A stretch of 64,000 nucleotides of DNA from Burkholderia mayonis (GCF_001523745.2 NZ_CP013386.1:248001-312000), one strand, 5' to 3'; shown: positions 50,772-62,500, counted from the stretch's first letter. Numbers and translations: made by a program. Notes: generated by a model not told the origin, from the sequence alone.

Positions 50772-52175
50772 TTACTTGCTGACCTGCGCGCCGACGCCGA
50801 AGTACGGCGCGGACGGCGTCTGTCCTGCGATCGCCGAGCTCTGCGTGATCCCGCCGTTGACGGTGCCCTGGATCAGCGCCGCGAACAGTCCGCCGTTCGC
50901 GATCACGAAGCCCGGCGCCGACGTATCGGTCGTCGTGACGCCGAGGAGGCCCGGCGTCGACTGACCGTAGTCGAGGTTGAGGCCGGTTTCCGCCTGTTGC
51001 GTGCTCGGATTGACGAACGTGGCCGTCGTCCCCTTGACCACCGTCGCCGTGTACTTGAAGTTCGAGTCCGCGCCTGCATAGCCGCCGTCGATGCTGCCCA
51101 GCGCGAGCGCCGTTGCCGGCCCGAGCACCGCGATGCCGGACTCGTCGTCGACCTGCGCGTCGGTGTGCAGCGGCGGCGTGCCGAGGTTCACGTTGCCCGT
51201 GCGCACGACGACGGGCACGGTCGCGCCGTTCAACTGGCCGAGCACCATGTGCGCGACCGCCGACTTGCCCGTCGCGCCGATGAGCGGCAATTGCGTTTGC
51301 GGCAGGACCTGCGGCGCCTGCGTGCTGTTGAAGTAGCCGCTGCCGCTCGACGTCCACGGGTTGCCCGTCGTCATGCAGCCCGACGTGCTCGTCGACGTGC
51401 ACGCGCCGTTCGAATCGAATGTCTCGCTCGAATTGATCCCCTTCGTCGCGTAGTTGCCCGACGGCACGAGGTGATAGAGGAGCGCGTTGTACGTGCCAGG
51501 CAGCTTCGTGAGATCGGCCGTCGTGTTCGAGAAGGCGAGGAACGGATAGAAGTCGAAGTGACGCTGCGGCACCTGGCCGATGTTCTGCAGCACGCCCGGG
51601 ATGATCGTGAGGCCGCTGTACTGAACCGTCGCGCCCGGGATGCCGCCGCCCGCGACGCCGAAGCCGACGAGGATCATCGGCGGGTTCGCCTGGTTGAAGT
51701 CCGCTGCGGTCGAGTAGGTTGAGTTCGTCGCGGGCGACGTGCCGCTGCCCGGCAGCAGCACGAACGCGCAGCGCGTCTGCTCGGCGGTCGGCAGCGTGCC
51801 GGCGGGCGGGTGCGCGACGCTGCCCGTGATCGTCGTGCCGGCGCGCGTCGGCGTGACCGTCCCGGTCGCGAGCGGAATCGGCGACTCGAGCCACTTGAGC
51901 GTGTACGTCATCGTTGCCGCGTTGATGTTCAGGCTCACGATTTCACCGCTGCCTGCGCCGCCGAGATACGTGCTGCTGCCGATGTCCGCACTGGCGGGGC
52001 AAAGCGACGTATTGCCCGCGGCCGAGCTCGGCGGTCCCTGGACGCCGCAGCTCGCGCCGGAGCATTGTGTAACGTCGATGGGAGCCGGAGTGCCGCCGCC
52101 CCCTCCACTGCAGGCGGCGAACAAAGGGGCGAGGGCTATGGCCATTGCCACCCCTTTTGAAAAGGCGTCCGACAT
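50772..52175 (-). CDS. DUF2957-like lipoprotein (copy 2)
   Basis: A 467-residue secreted lipoprotein. The lipobox FAAC (Cys22) is followed by GGGGG. Internal stretches YLGGAGSGEIVSLNINAATMTYTLKWLESPIPLATGTV and the end APYFGVGAQVSK parallel copy 1. I take the ATG ending at 52175, with GGAGACAGAGG just upstream; the frame is open another 63 bases. It heads the putative three-gene operon ending in OmpW. Function unknown; an envelope or matrix role is a guess. Confidence 0.78.
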   Translation of the reverse strand: MSDAFSKGVAMAIALAPLFAACSGGGGGTPAPIDVTQCSGASCGVQGPPSSAAGNTSLCPASADIGSSTYLGGAGSGEIVSLNINAATMTYTLKWLESPIPLATGTVTPTRAGTTITGSVAHPPAGTLPTAEQTRCAFVLLPGSGTSPATNSTYSTAADFNQANPPMILVGFGVAGGGIPGATVQYSGLTIIPGVLQNIGQVPQRHFDFYPFLAFSNTTADLTKLPGTYNALLYHLVPSGNYATKGINSSETFDSNGACTSTSTSGCMTTGNPWTSSGSGYFNSTQAPQVLPQTQLPLIGATGKSAVAHMVLGQLNGATVPVVVRTGNVNLGTPPLHTDAQVDDESGIAVLGPATALALGSIDGGYAGADSNFKYTATVVKGTTATFVNPSTQQAETGLNLDYGQSTPGLLGVTTTDTSAPGFVIANGGLFAALIQGTVNGGITQSSAIAGQTPSAPYFGVGAQVSK

Positions 52176-52288
52176 GCCTCTGTCTCCAATGTGTTTAATT
52201 GTGTGGGCTAATTTGGCTGCGTCGTTTTCAGCTGTCAATTGATGGAATCGTCTAAATAAGACAATTTAAACATTCCGTTGTATTCGGG

Positions 52289-52471
52289 ATGGCGAAGCAA
52301 GAGGCGGAAGCGAGGAAATTAAAACGAGATGAAGGTTTGAAATTCGTCCGGTGGAATGTGGTGGCCCTTGTTTTTACAGGGTTTTTTTTGTGTCGGGTGG
52401 TGTTGGATCAAGCATTTTCAGCACGTGCATCGGGTGAATCCCTATCCGGGATAGTCATTACGGCTTTGTAG
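52289..52471 (+). CDS. Doubtful small ORF in an A+T-rich gap
   Basis: A 60-codon frame with a basic N-terminus and one hydrophobic segment (VVALVFTGFFLCRVVL). It has no obvious ribosome site and lies in an A+T-rich intergenic interval between divergent genes. A small membrane protein is possible, but chance is as likely. Confidence 0.2.
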   Translation: MAKQEAEARKLKRDEGLKFVRWNVVALVFTGFFLCRVVLDQAFSARASGESLSGIVITAL

Positions 52472-52566
52472 TTTTCAAGATTTGTTTTTGGATGGAAATG
52501 AAAGTTTGTAAATATCTGTCAATGCCGTGGCGTTATTTGAATAATTTTCAATTCTCATTCGATGCA

Positions 52567-52594
52567 ATAAAAAGCCGGCCTCTCGGGCCGGCTT
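52567..52594 (-). terminator. Terminator after argC
   Basis: An 8-bp stem AGCCGGCC / GGCCGGCT with loop TCTCG; AAAAA on the left gives a U tract for leftward transcription, 27 bases beyond the argC stop. Confidence 0.9.
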
Positions 52595-52620
52595 GTCTTG
52601 TGCCGCAAGCAATGTGTCGT

Positions 52621-53565
52621 TCAGCGCTTGAGCCCCGTGTCCTCGGCCGCGCCGACGTTGAGGTTCATGCACTGGATCGCGGCGCCTGACGCGCCCTTGC
52701 CGAGGTTGTCGAGCCGCGCGACCGTGACGAAGCGCTCCGCCGTGCCGAACACGAAGAGGTCGACGCGATTCGTGTCGTTGCAGGCCTGCACGTCGAAGAA
52801 GCCTTCGTCGAGGTTCTCGGCCGCGTCGAACGGCGCGACGCGCACGAACGCCTCGCCCGCATAGTGCTCGGCGAGCACGCGCTGAACGTCCTGCGGCGTC
52901 ACGCGTTTTGCGAGTTGGCTCGGCGTGAAGTACGTGGTGACGGCGAGGCCCTTGTAGAACGGCCCGACGATCGGCGTGAAGATCGGCGCGCTCGCGAGGC
53001 CCGTGTGCGCGGCCATCTCCGGCAGATGCTTGTGCGCGAGGCCGAGCGCGTACGGACGCGGGCTCGCGAGCTTCGCGCCGCCCGCTTCGTAATCGGCGAT
53101 CATCTTCTTGCCGCCGCCGCTGTAGCCCGTGATCGAGTAGCTGTGCGCGGCGAAATCCGGCGCGACGACGCCCGCGTCGACGAGCGGGCGCATCGCGAGC
53201 ACGAACGCCGATGCGTGGCAGCCCGGCACCGCGATGCGCTTCGCGGCGCGGATGCGCTCGCGCTGCGCGCGGTTCAGCTCGGGGAGGCCGTACGCCCAGT
53301 CGGCGCTCGTGCGGAACGCGGTGCTCGCGTCGATCAGCGTTGTGTCGGGGTTCTCGGCGAACGTCGCCGATTCGCGCGACGCGGCGTCGGGCAGGCACAG
53401 GAACGTGACGTCCGACGCGTTGATGAGGCGGCGGCGCTCGTCGACGTCCTTGCGCTTCGCTTCGTCGATGCGCAGGATTTCGACGTCGCTGCGCGCGGAC
53501 AGATATTCGAAGATCTTCAGACCGGTCGTGCCTTCCTGGCCGTCGACAAAAACTTTCGTGCTCAT
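52621..53565 (-). CDS. argC: N-acetyl-gamma-glutamyl-phosphate reductase (type 2)
   Basis: A 314-residue ArgC of the short type-2 class, which reduces N-acetylglutamyl phosphate to the semialdehyde with NADPH in arginine synthesis. Visible are [18 protein letters not shown] (nucleotide site), [13 protein letters not shown], the catalytic Cys in VPGCHASAF (about residue 117) and [10 protein letters not shown]. Start is the ATG ending at 53565; the frame extends upstream without similarity. It is monocistronic. Confidence 0.95.
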   Translation of the reverse strand: MSTKVFVDGQEGTTGLKIFEYLSARSDVEILRIDEAKRKDVDERRRLINASDVTFLCLPDAASRESATFAENPDTTLIDASTAFRTSADWAYGLPELNRAQRERIRAAKRIAVPGCHASAFVLAMRPLVDAGVVAPDFAAHSYSITGYSGGGKKMIADYEAGGAKLASPRPYALGLAHKHLPEMAAHTGLASAPIFTPIVGPFYKGLAVTTYFTPSQLAKRVTPQDVQRVLAEHYAGEAFVRVAPFDAAENLDEGFFDVQACNDTNRVDLFVFGTAERFVTVARLDNLGKGASGAAIQCMNLNVGAAEDTGLKR

Positions 53566-53736
53566 CTCGCTCTCGCTGGATCGGGGCGGGCGGCGCGTCG
53601 CCGCCGTGAAAAACGCCATTTTAAGACGTGATGCGCGGCATCGTAACCGGCCCGGCCGAAAAAAACCGGCCGGGCGGCGCAAGTGATTCGGCCCCTTGGC
53701 GAATCAAGGGCGAATCAAGGGCGGATCACGCGCGGA

Positions 53737-54306
53737 TCACTGGCCGGCGAGCCAGCGGGCGGTCGCGGCCGCGACGCGCGCGCCGAACGCCTTCGCGGTC
53801 TCGAGATCGCCGCTCGCGGGCGCTTCGGCGGGCGACGCGTCCGACGGCGATTGCGCGAGGAGGCCGGTGAAGCCGCCCGCGTAGTTGATGTCGTTGCGGG
53901 TCGACGCCTTCGTGTTCGCGGGCAGCAGGCCCGTGCCGACCCACACCATCCCGTGCTGCATCGCGAGCGTGACGAAATACTGGATCGTCGAGAACTTGTC
54001 GCCGTTCATCGACGCGGAGTTCGTGAAGCCCGCCGCGATCTTGTCCTTCCATTTCTGGCCGAACCACGCTTTCGACGTCGCATCGGCGAACTTCTTGAAG
54101 TCGGCCGACGGGCCGCCCATGTAGGTCGGCGCGCCGAAGACGATCGCGTCGGCGGCGTCGAGCGCGGCCCAGCCGGCGTCGTCGAGATCGCCGACGGCGA
54201 CGAGCCGCGCGTTCGCGCCCGCGTCCTGCGCGCCCGCGAGCACGGATTCGGCGAGCTTTTTCGTGTGGCCGTAGCCGCTGTGATAGACGATGACGATGTT
54301 CGACAT
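53737..54306 (-). CDS. NAD(P)H:quinone oxidoreductase / WrbA-type flavodoxin
   Basis: A 189-residue flavodoxin-fold protein. The FMN phosphate loop is YHSGYGHTKKLAE (about residues 8-20), followed by DAIVFGAPTYMGGPSADFKKF (about 54) and TNSASMNGDKFSTIQYF, all WrbA-family features. It probably reduces quinones by two electrons with NAD(P)H and FMN. The stretch just downstream (53699-53736) holds short tandem duplications (GAATCAAGGGC twice). Confidence 0.88.
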   Translation of the reverse strand: MSNIVIVYHSGYGHTKKLAESVLAGAQDAGANARLVAVGDLDDAGWAALDAADAIVFGAPTYMGGPSADFKKFADATSKAWFGQKWKDKIAAGFTNSASMNGDKFSTIQYFVTLAMQHGMVWVGTGLLPANTKASTRNDINYAGGFTGLLAQSPSDASPAEAPASGDLETAKAFGARVAAATARWLAGQ

Positions 54307-54504
54307 TCCCGTTTCTCCAAGATGAGACGACGAAGCCGCGCGTCCCGGACGGGCCGCGCGGCGGACGATGGCTGCCCGCGGCGACGCGTGCGGACGGCAG
54401 GCGAAAAGAGTGTAGCGGTGCGAAATGACGCGTACGACCGCTGTCGCGTGCGACTGAATTTCCCGGATGGAGCGAATCGCGAGCGCGCCGCACCTCGTCG
54501 GAGA

Positions 54505-55101
54505 CTAGCGGCCGTATGTGACGACGAGTTGCGCGGAGCCGATCGTCTCGGTGCCGATCTCATGGTCGAACATCTGTGCGGGGCGGCCCGTCGCGACGCG
54601 CAAGTCGGTCGCTTTCAGCGCGTAGACGGTGATCACGTAGCGGTGCGGCTTGCCGGGCGGCGGACACGGGCCGCCATAGCCGTCGACGCCGAAATCGTTG
54701 CGCGCCTCGGTCGCGCCGAGCTTGCGCAGATAGCCGGACGCGCTCGCGTCGGCGGGCAGGCTCGACACGTTCGCCGGGATGCCGGCGACGGCCCAGTGCC
54801 ACCAGCCGCGGCCGGGCGCGTCGGGATCGAACATCGTGACGGCGAAGCCCTTCGTGCCGGGCGGCGGGTGGCGCCAGGCGAGTTGCGGCGAGCGGTTGCC
54901 GCCCTTGCAGTCGCCTTGATTGAATACGAGCACCGCGCCGACGCGCCCGCCGGGGCGCAGGTCGTCGCTCGTCAGCGTGAACGCGTCTTCGGCGAGCGCG
55001 CGCGAACCGGCGAGCAGATCGAAAAGGGCGACGCAGGCGAGGGCGAGCGAAAGCAGACGACGGGGCGAACCAGGCGGAACGACTCGGCGACCCACACGCA
55101 T
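54505..55101 (-). CDS. YbhB/YbcL-type PEBP-family exported protein
   Basis: A 198-residue phosphatidylethanolamine-binding-protein-fold protein of the bacterial YbhB/YbcL (Raf kinase inhibitor-like) family. Residues 1-36 form a signal peptide with a basic start, so it is periplasmic. The ligand-site text is NRSPQLAWRHPPPGTKGFAVTMFDPDAP (D-P-D at about 93) and GYGGPCPPPGKPHRYVITVYAL, the family CPP-x-x-x-x-HRY motif. Ligand unknown. Confidence 0.9.
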   Translation of the reverse strand: MRVGRRVVPPGSPRRLLSLALACVALFDLLAGSRALAEDAFTLTSDDLRPGGRVGAVLVFNQGDCKGGNRSPQLAWRHPPPGTKGFAVTMFDPDAPGRGWWHWAVAGIPANVSSLPADASASGYLRKLGATEARNDFGVDGYGGPCPPPGKPHRYVITVYALKATDLRVATGRPAQMFDHEIGTETIGSAQLVVTYGR

Positions 55102-55455
55102 ATGGCCCTTCTCCCGTCACTTGTGCCGGGGCGACCCGGCGCTGATCGTTGTCGAGATGTGATGCTCGAACCCGAATATGAGGCCAAGTCTAGCATTAGG
55201 GGACGCATGGCGGCGGCAGTCTCGTCAACTTCGTGCGACGGCGTCTGCCGCTGGTTCCGGCTGCGGGGCGGTTGTTGCCGCCGGGACGGCGCGGGGTGCA
55301 TGCATCGCGATACGGAAGTGACGTGCAACGGCGGCTCGAAACGCGGCGGCGGCGCGACAAAAAACGGGTGGCAGTGGGGGCAGCCCGGCATCGGGAGCCG
55401 GTGACGCACGACCGGACGAGCATTCGAGAGGCGCGGTCGGCGGTGCGGTCAGGTG

Positions 55456-55485
55456 CGAGGCGGGACGAGGCGGGACGAGGCGGGG
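55456..55485 (+). repeat. 10-bp tandem repeat
   Basis: Three head-to-tail copies of CGAGGCGGGA (the third ends in G), followed by degenerate GCGAGGCGG. Non-coding. Confidence 0.85.
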
Positions 55486-55713
55486 GCGAGGCGGCGACGT
55501 GCGACAAGATGGAGATGCCGCCAGCCCGCAGCAGGCGTAACGCGGATTGCGGGGTGACGAAACGGTCGGCACGCGGCAGGCGATCGCGGGCGGCGCGCCG
55601 TGCGGCCAAGTAAAGGCCGCGGACGAGCGCTGAACCGACGCGCCACACGGCGAGAAACGCGTCACGACGCGGCACGCCTGACCGAAAGATCGCGCCGGCC
55701 GCGAGCGCGCGCA

Positions 55714-55750
55714 TAAAAAAACCGCCCGCCGTCATCGACGGCAGGCGGTT
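55714..55750 (-). terminator. Terminator after pyrE
   Basis: A 13-bp stem (55721-55733 with 55737-55749, one mismatch) and an ATC loop; the A run on the left is a U tract for leftward transcription, about 45 bases past the pyrE stop. Confidence 0.9.
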
Positions 55751-55792
55751 CTTTGCGCAGCGCGGACTTCTCGCTGGCGAAGCGGGCTCGCG

Positions 55793-56479
55793 TTACGCCT
55801 GCGCGCCCGTCGCACCGCCGTGCGCGGCCGACCATTCGGCCGGCGAGTGCAGGAATTTCTCGACTTCGTCGAGCGTCTTCGTTTCGAAGTAGCCCGACGC
55901 CTTCGCGACGCGCAGCACGTCCCACCACGTCGCAAGCGCGTGCAGGTCGACGTCGATGTCCTTCAGGACCGATACGCTTTCCTTGAAGATGTCGTAGTGG
56001 AACAGCACGAAGCAGTGGTTTACCGTCGCGCCCGCCGTGCGCAGCGCGTTGATGAAGTTGATCTTGCTGCGGCTGTCGGTCGTCAGGTCCTCGACGAGCA
56101 GCACGCGCGAACCTTCTTCCAGGTGGCCCTCGATCTGCGCGTTGCGGCCGAAACCCTTCGGCTTCTTGCGCACGTACTGCATCGGCAGCATCATCCGGTC
56201 GGCGATCCATGCGGCGAACGGGATGCCGGCGGTTTCGCCGCCCGCCACCGCGTCGATCTGCTCGAAGCCGACGTCGCGCAGGATCGTCGCTTCCGCCATT
56301 TCCATCAGGCCGCGGCGCACGCGCGGAAACGAGATCAGTTTGCGGCAGTCGATGTAGACGGGGCTCGCCCATCCGGACGTAAAGATGAAGGGTTTGTCGG
56401 CGTTGAAGTGCACCGCTTGCACTTCGAGCAGGATTTTGGCGGTCGTGTCGGAGATCGTCTGACGATCGAAGCCTGTCAT
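55793..56479 (-). CDS. pyrE: Orotate phosphoribosyltransferase
   Basis: A 228-residue type I phosphoribosyltransferase that joins orotate and PRPP to give OMP in pyrimidine synthesis. The PRPP loop is [14 protein letters not shown] (about residues 124-137), with [20 protein letters not shown] near the N-terminus and [12 protein letters not shown]. Start is the ATG ending at 56479 with AAGGA upstream; the long upstream extension of the frame is non-coding. It is divergent from maeB. Confidence 0.95.
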   Translation of the reverse strand: MTGFDRQTISDTTAKILLEVQAVHFNADKPFIFTSGWASPVYIDCRKLISFPRVRRGLMEMAEATILRDVGFEQIDAVAGGETAGIPFAAWIADRMMLPMQYVRKKPKGFGRNAQIEGHLEEGSRVLLVEDLTTDSRSKINFINALRTAGATVNHCFVLFHYDIFKESVSVLKDIDVDLHALATWWDVLRVAKASGYFETKTLDEVEKFLHSPAEWSAAHGGATGAQA

Positions 56480-57008
56480 GGGGGCGTTCCTTGATGGTGA
56501 GCGAGGGGCGGGCGCGGCCCGGTGGCGCAGCTCGCGTGATTCCGGCCGTGAGGGCCGGGCTGCGGGCCGACGTGGGCGTGACCGCCGGCGTCGAGCCGCA
56601 TCGCTGCGCGCGTAGCCCGTTATTTTACCCGATTTGAGCGCTTTTCGAGCCGCGCGACGCCGCCCGGGCGGCAGATTTTCGGCGGCCGGATGGTGGCTGC
56701 GGGCGTCGCGCGAGCGTCCGGACAGGCGGATTTGCCGCTTGCTTGCGGCATTGAAAGGAAGCACGCCGAAGCAACGGGCTGCCGCGGCGCAGCAACTGAC
56801 GGGCCTGCACGCGGTGTACACTAGGCGACCCTCAGTATTTGCTCGGTGCTTTGTACTTTCCGCTTGCCACCCGCCAAGGTTACATGTCGCGCCGATCCGG
56901 CTCGCGACGGCCGCCACAGTCGACCATCCCTTCGATTCCCGCATCCGCGGCTCCCGGTGCTCGGTACTGAGTCTTTAGATAATTACGTCAGTCTCTCGCA
57001 GGTCAATC
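56480..57008. other. Divergent pyrE-maeB intergenic region
   Basis: About 530 bases without a gene. An A/T-richer core around 56620-56640 and 56810-56870 could hold promoters for both directions. No operator was recognised. Confidence 0.45.
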
Positions 57009-59279
57009 ATGGACGAACAACTGAAGCAGGCCGCTCTCGCCTATCACCAGAATCCGAAACCCGGCAAGATTTCGGTCACGCCGACCAAGCCGCTGTCGAA
57101 CCAGCTCGATCTGTCGCTCGCATATTCGCCGGGGGTCGCCGCGGCGTGCGATGCGATCTACGCCGATCCGCTCGACGCGCAGAAATACACGTCGCGCGGC
57201 AATCTCGTCGGCGTCGTGACGAACGGCACCGCGGTGCTCGGCCTCGGCAACATCGGCCCGCTGGCCGCGAAGCCGGTGATGGAGGGCAAGGGGTGCCTGT
57301 TCAAGAAGTTCGCGGGCATCGACGTGTTCGACATCGAACTCGCCGAGTCCGATCCGGACAAGCTCGTCGAGGCGATCGCAATGCTCGAGCCGACGCTCGG
57401 CGGCATCAACCTCGAGGACATCAAGGCGCCCGAGTGCTTCTACATCGAACAGAAGCTGCGCGAGCGGATGAAGATCCCCGTCTTCCATGATGATCAGCAC
57501 GGCACCGCGATCATCGCGTCGGCGGCGATCCTGAACGGCCTGAAGGTGGTCGGCAAGAATCTGTCGAGCGTGAAGCTCGTCTGCTCGGGCGCGGGCGCGG
57601 CGGCGATCGCGTGTCTCGACCTGCTCGTGAAGCTCGGCCTCGACAAGGCGAACGTGCTCGTCGCCGATTCGAAGGGCGTGATCTACGAGGGGCGCGGCAG
57701 CCTCGATCCGTCGAAGCAGCGCTACGCGGCGACGACCGGCGCGCGCACGCTCGCCGACGCGATCCAGGGCGCGGACGTGTTCCTCGGCTGCTCGAGCGCG
57801 GGCGTGCTGAAGCAGGATATGGTGAAGACGATGGCGGACCAGCCGCTCATCCTCGCGCTCGCGAACCCGGAGCCGGAAATCCGCCCGGAAGACGCGAAGG
57901 CGGTGCGCCCGGACGCGATCGTCGCGACGGGCCGCTCCGACTACCCGAACCAGGTCAACAACGTCCTGTGCTTCCCGTTCATCTTCCGCGGCGCGCTCGA
58001 CGTCGGCGCGACGACGATCACCGAAGAGATGAAGCTCGCGTGCGTGCGCGCGATCGCCGAGCTCGCGCAGGAAACCGACCAGAGCGAGGAAGTCGCGAAG
58101 GCGTATGAAGGCCACTCGCTCGAATTCGGCCCGGAATACCTGATTCCGAAGCCGTTCGATCCGCGCCTCATCATCAAGATCGCGCCCGCCGTCGCGCAGG
58201 CCGCGATGGAATCGGGCGTCGCGACGCGCCCGATCGCCGACATGGATGCGTACCGCGAGCAGCTCGGCGCGACCGTCTACCGCACCGGCATGGTGATGCG
58301 TCCCGTGTTCGCGACCGCGAAGACGAAGACCGCGCGCATCGTGTTCGCCGAGGGCGAGGACGAGCGCGTGTTGCGCGCCGCGCAGTTCGTGCTGCAGGAA
58401 AAGATCGCGAAGCCGATCATCGTCGGCCGTCCGTCCGTCGTCGAGATGCGTCTCAAGAAGATCGGCTCGAAGCTCACGGGCGGCGTCGATTTCGAGATCG
58501 TCAATCCGGAGGACGATCCGCGCTACCAGCAATGCTGGCAGGCGTACCACGAGATCGGCGCGCGCGACGGCGTGACGCCCGAAGTCGCGAAGGCCGCGCT
58601 GCGCAAGTTCAACACGTTGATCGGCGCGATGCTCGTGCACCTCGGCGACGCCGACGGCATGATCTGCGGGATGATCGACACGTATCACAGCCACCTGAAG
58701 TTCATCGAGCAGGTGCTCGGCCGCGCGTCGGGCGCCGAGCACTTCGCGGCGATGAACCTGCTGATGCTGCCGGGCCGCAACCTGTTCATGTGCGACACGT
58801 ACGTGAACGAAGAGCCGAGCGCCGAGCAGCTCGCCGACATGACGATCCAGGCCGCGGCCGAGATCGAGCGCTTCGGCATCACGCCGAAGGCGGCGCTCTT
58901 GTCGAACTCGAACTTCGGCAGCGCGCCGTCGGCGTCGTCGCGCCGGATGGCCGAAGCGTGCAAGCTGATCGTCGAGCGTGCGCCGCACCTCGAAGTCGAC
59001 GGCGAAATGCACGGCGACGCGGCGCTCTCCGAAGTGGTCCGCAAGGCCGCGTTCCCCGGCACGACGCTGTCGGGCGAGGCGAACCTGCTGATCATGCCGA
59101 ACGTCGAGGCGGCGAACATCGCGTACAACCTGCTGAAGATGGTCGGCGGCGAAGGCGTGACGGTGGGCCCGTTCCTGCTCGGCGCGAGCAAGCCGGTGCA
59201 CATCCTGACGCCGGCCGCGACCGTGCGTCGGATCATCAACATGACGGCCGTCGCCGCGGCGAACGTTCAGGTGAAGTAA
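57009..59279 (+). CDS. maeB: NADP-dependent malic enzyme, hybrid MaeB type
   Basis: A 756-residue protein that decarboxylates malate to pyruvate with NADP and Mg. Residues about 1-430 are the malic-enzyme part ([45 protein letters not shown]). Residues about 440-756 are a phosphotransacetylase-like domain ([56 protein letters not shown]), regulatory in MaeB: it lets acetyl-CoA control activity. Length agrees with E. coli MaeB (759). The ribosome site GCAGG is weak. Confidence 0.95.
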   Translation: MDEQLKQAALAYHQNPKPGKISVTPTKPLSNQLDLSLAYSPGVAAACDAIYADPLDAQKYTSRGNLVGVVTNGTAVLGLGNIGPLAAKPVMEGKGCLFKKFAGIDVFDIELAESDPDKLVEAIAMLEPTLGGINLEDIKAPECFYIEQKLRERMKIPVFHDDQHGTAIIASAAILNGLKVVGKNLSSVKLVCSGAGAAAIACLDLLVKLGLDKANVLVADSKGVIYEGRGSLDPSKQRYAATTGARTLADAIQGADVFLGCSSAGVLKQDMVKTMADQPLILALANPEPEIRPEDAKAVRPDAIVATGRSDYPNQVNNVLCFPFIFRGALDVGATTITEEMKLACVRAIAELAQETDQSEEVAKAYEGHSLEFGPEYLIPKPFDPRLIIKIAPAVAQAAMESGVATRPIADMDAYREQLGATVYRTGMVMRPVFATAKTKTARIVFAEGEDERVLRAAQFVLQEKIAKPIIVGRPSVVEMRLKKIGSKLTGGVDFEIVNPEDDPRYQQCWQAYHEIGARDGVTPEVAKAALRKFNTLIGAMLVHLGDADGMICGMIDTYHSHLKFIEQVLGRASGAEHFAAMNLLMLPGRNLFMCDTYVNEEPSAEQLADMTIQAAAEIERFGITPKAALLSNSNFGSAPSASSRRMAEACKLIVERAPHLEVDGEMHGDAALSEVVRKAAFPGTTLSGEANLLIMPNVEAANIAYNLLKMVGGEGVTVGPFLLGASKPVHILTPAATVRRIINMTAVAAANVQVK

Positions 59280-59340
59280 CGCGCGGACGGATGCGGACGC
59301 GGCAAGCCTTCCCGGCATGCGGCGTCGGGACGAGACGAAA

Positions 59341-59371
59341 GGCGGTCGCCCGGTCGGGTGGCCGCTTTTTT
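59341..59371 (+). terminator. Terminator after maeB
   Basis: An 11-bp stem (GGCGGTCGCCC / GGGTGGCCGCT, with three G-T pairs) and loop GGTC followed by a T tract. Confidence 0.82.
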
Positions 59372-59587
59372 CATTGGCGCATGCGCGGCGTGCGAAGCAC
59401 GCGATTTGCGGGCGCCGGATTTGTCGCGCCCGCCGTCGCGCCGTTGTCGAGCGACGAGCATCGCATGTTCGCCCGGCGGTGAACGCCGATGCCCGCGTGC
59501 GCCGGCGGCGGGTCCGGCGTCGCGTCGTCGCGTCGTCGTCCGCGCGGTTTGCGCCGTCGCCGGCGCGGCGGATCGCGGGCCGCCGCG

Positions 59588-62500
59588 CTACGCGACGTTT
59601 CGCGTCTGGCCGCCCTCCGGCGAGCGCCACTGCGCGAGTAACCGCTCCCACTTTCCGCGCACCGCGTGCAGGTTGTTCTCCTTCACGTGCCCATAGCCGC
59701 GGATGCCGTCCGGCAGGCTCGCGAGCTCGATCGCGAGCGGCAGTGTGTCGCGCGTGAGCCGGCCGTCGAGCAACTCGTGCACGAGCGCCTCGTATTCGCC
59801 GATCAGTGCGCGCTCGGTGCGCCGTTCGTCGGTGCGGCCGAACACGTCGAGCGCGGTGCCGCGCAAGAACTTCAGCTTCGCGAGCACGCGAAACGCCGGC
59901 ATCATCCACGGTCCGTATTGCCGCTTGACGAGGCGGCCGCGCGCATCCTTCTTAGCGAAGAGCGGCGGCGCGAGGTGGAACCTGAGCTTCCAGTCGCCTT
60001 CGAACTGCTCGGCGAGCTTCGCGGCGAACGCAGGATCGGACTGCAGCCGCGCGACCTCGTATTCGTCCTTGTACGCCATCAGCTTGTAGAGATTGCGCAC
60101 GACCGCCTCGGTGAGCGGCTCCTGCGCGGTGTCGGCGCCGAGCGTGCGCTCGGCTTCGCGCACTTTGTGGACGGCGGCCGAGAAGCGCGCCGCGTACGCG
60201 GCGTTCTGATACGCGCTCAGGTGCTCGACGCGCGTCGCGATCAGCGCGTCGATCGCCTTCTTCGTATGCAGCGAGATCACCGTCGCGCCCGCTTGCACAC
60301 CGCCCGCCGCCCCGGCGCGCACGCTCGCCGGATCGAAGGCCGCGCGACGGCCCCATTCGAACGCCGCGCGATTCTGCTCGACCTGCACGCCGTTCAGCTC
60401 GATCGCGCGCACGAGCGACGCGTGCGTGAGCGGCAGCCAGCCGCGCTGCCACGCGTAGCCGAGCACGAACGGATTCGTGTAGATCGCGTCGCCCAGCAGC
60501 GCGACCGCGAAGCGGCTCGCGTCGACGAGATCGACCGCATCGCCCGCCGCCGCGCGGATGTCGAGCTCGGCGCTCGCGCCCGGGAACGACCACTTCGGAT
60601 TCTTGATGAACTCGGCGGTCGGCGTCTTCGCGCTGTTGACGACGACGCGCGTCACGCCGTGACGCATCCGCGACGTGCATTCGTCGCCCGCCGTGACGAT
60701 CGCGTCGCAGCCGATCACGAGATCGGCTTCGCCCATCGCGATGCGGGTCGCGTGGATGTCGGCGGGCGCGTACGAGATCTGCACGTGGCTCATCACCGCG
60801 CCGCCCTTTTGCGCGAGGCCCGTCACGTCGAGCACCGTCACGCCTTTGCTTTCGAGGTGCGCGGCCATTCCGAGCAGCGCGCCGATCGTCACGACGCCGG
60901 TGCCGCCGACGCCTGTGACGAGCACGCCGTACGCGCGGTCGATCGCGGGCAGCGCCGGCTCGGGGATCGGCGGCAGCGCGCGCGCGTCGGCCGACGCGGC
61001 CTTCGGCTTGCGCAGCTTGCCGCCTTCGATGGTCACGAAGCTCGGGCAGAAGCCCTTCACGCACGAGAAATCCTTGTTGCAGGTCGACTGGTTGATCTGC
61101 CGCTTCGTGCCGAATTCGGTCTCGAGCGGCTCGACCGACAGGCAGTTCGACTGCACCGAGCAGTCGCCGCAGCCTTCGCAGACCGCCTCGTTGATCACGA
61201 CGCGCTTTGCCGGATCCGGATACGCGCCGCGCTTGCGGCGGCGGCGCTTCTCGGTCGCGCAGGTCTGGTCGTAGATCAGGATCGTCGTGCCTTCGATCTC
61301 GCGCAGCGCGCGCTGGACGTCGTCGAACCGATCGCGATGATGGATCGTCACGCCCGGCGCGAGCAGCGACGTGTGGCCGTCGTATTTCTGCGGCTCGTCG
61401 GTGACGATCACGATCCTCTTCGCGCCTTCCGACGCGAGCTGGTGCGTGATCTGCGGCACCGTCAGCACCCCGTCGACGGGCTGCCCGCCCGTCATCGCGA
61501 CCGCGTCGTTGTAGAGAATCTTGTACGTGATGTTCGCCTTCGACGCGATCGCCGCGCGAATCGCGAGGAGGCCCGAGTGGAAGTAGGTGCCGTCGCCGAG
61601 GTTCGCGAACACGTGTTTTTCGTCGGTGAACGGCGCCTGGCCGATCCACGGCACGCCTTCGCCGCCCATCTGGCTGAACGTGCTCGTGCTGCGGTCCATC
61701 CAGACCGTCATGTAGTGGCAGCCGATGCCCGCGATCGCGCGCGAGCCGTCGGGCACGTTCGTCGACGTGTTGTGCGGGCAGCCGGAGCAGAACCACGGCT
61801 TGCGCTCGATCGTCACGTGCGGCTTCGCGAGCGCGGTTTCCTTCGCGTTGATCACCGCGATCCGCGCGGCGATCCGCGCGCGCACGTCGGACGGCAGTTC
61901 GAACTTATCGAGCCGCGTCGCGATCGCCTTCGCGATGATCGCGGGCGACAGCTCGTAGTGCGCGGGCAGCAGCCAGTTGCCCATCGGCACCGACCATTCG
62001 CCGCCCGCGCCGTCCTTCTCGTCGAATTTGCCGAAGACGCGCGGTCGCTGGCCGTCCGGCCAGTTGTACAACTCTTCCTTGATCGCGTATTCGAGAATCT
62101 GGCGCTTTTCCTCGACGACGAGGATCTCGTCGAGCCCGCGCGCGAACGCTTGTGCGCCTTGCGCCTCGAGCGGCCACACGCAGCCGACCTTGTAGAGACG
62201 AATGCCGATCCGCGCGCAGGTTTCGTCGTCGAGACCGAGATCGACGAGCGCCTGGCGCACGTCGAGGTACGCCTTGCCGCCCGTGACGATGCCGAAGCGC
62301 GCGTTGGGGGAATCGATCTCGATGCGGTCGAGCTTGTTCGCGCGCACGTATGCGAGCGCCGCGTACCACTTGTAGTCGAGCAGGCGCGCTTCCTGCACGA
62401 GCGGCGGATCGGGCCAGCGGATGTTCAGGCCGCCGTCGGGCATGATGAAGTCGGACGGCAGCACGATTTCGGTGCGATGCGGATCGATGTCGACGGAAGC

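Larger units (their letters stand above)
55102..55792. other. Gene-free stretch between pebp and pyrE
   Basis: About 690 bases in which all frames look like noise: very high Arg/Ala content, no ribosome sites. It contains the tandem repeat at 55456 and the pyrE terminator at its right end. Confidence 0.5.

Noticed and set aside
53651..53677. Hairpin CCCGGCC ... GGCCGGG with an A-rich loop between argC and the flavodoxin gene
   Set aside because: The T tract lies in the loop and not after the stem, so a terminator call is weak.
57003..59909. 968-codon leftward ORF opposite maeB
   Set aside because: Antisense shadow of the malic enzyme gene; composition is Arg/Ala-rich noise.
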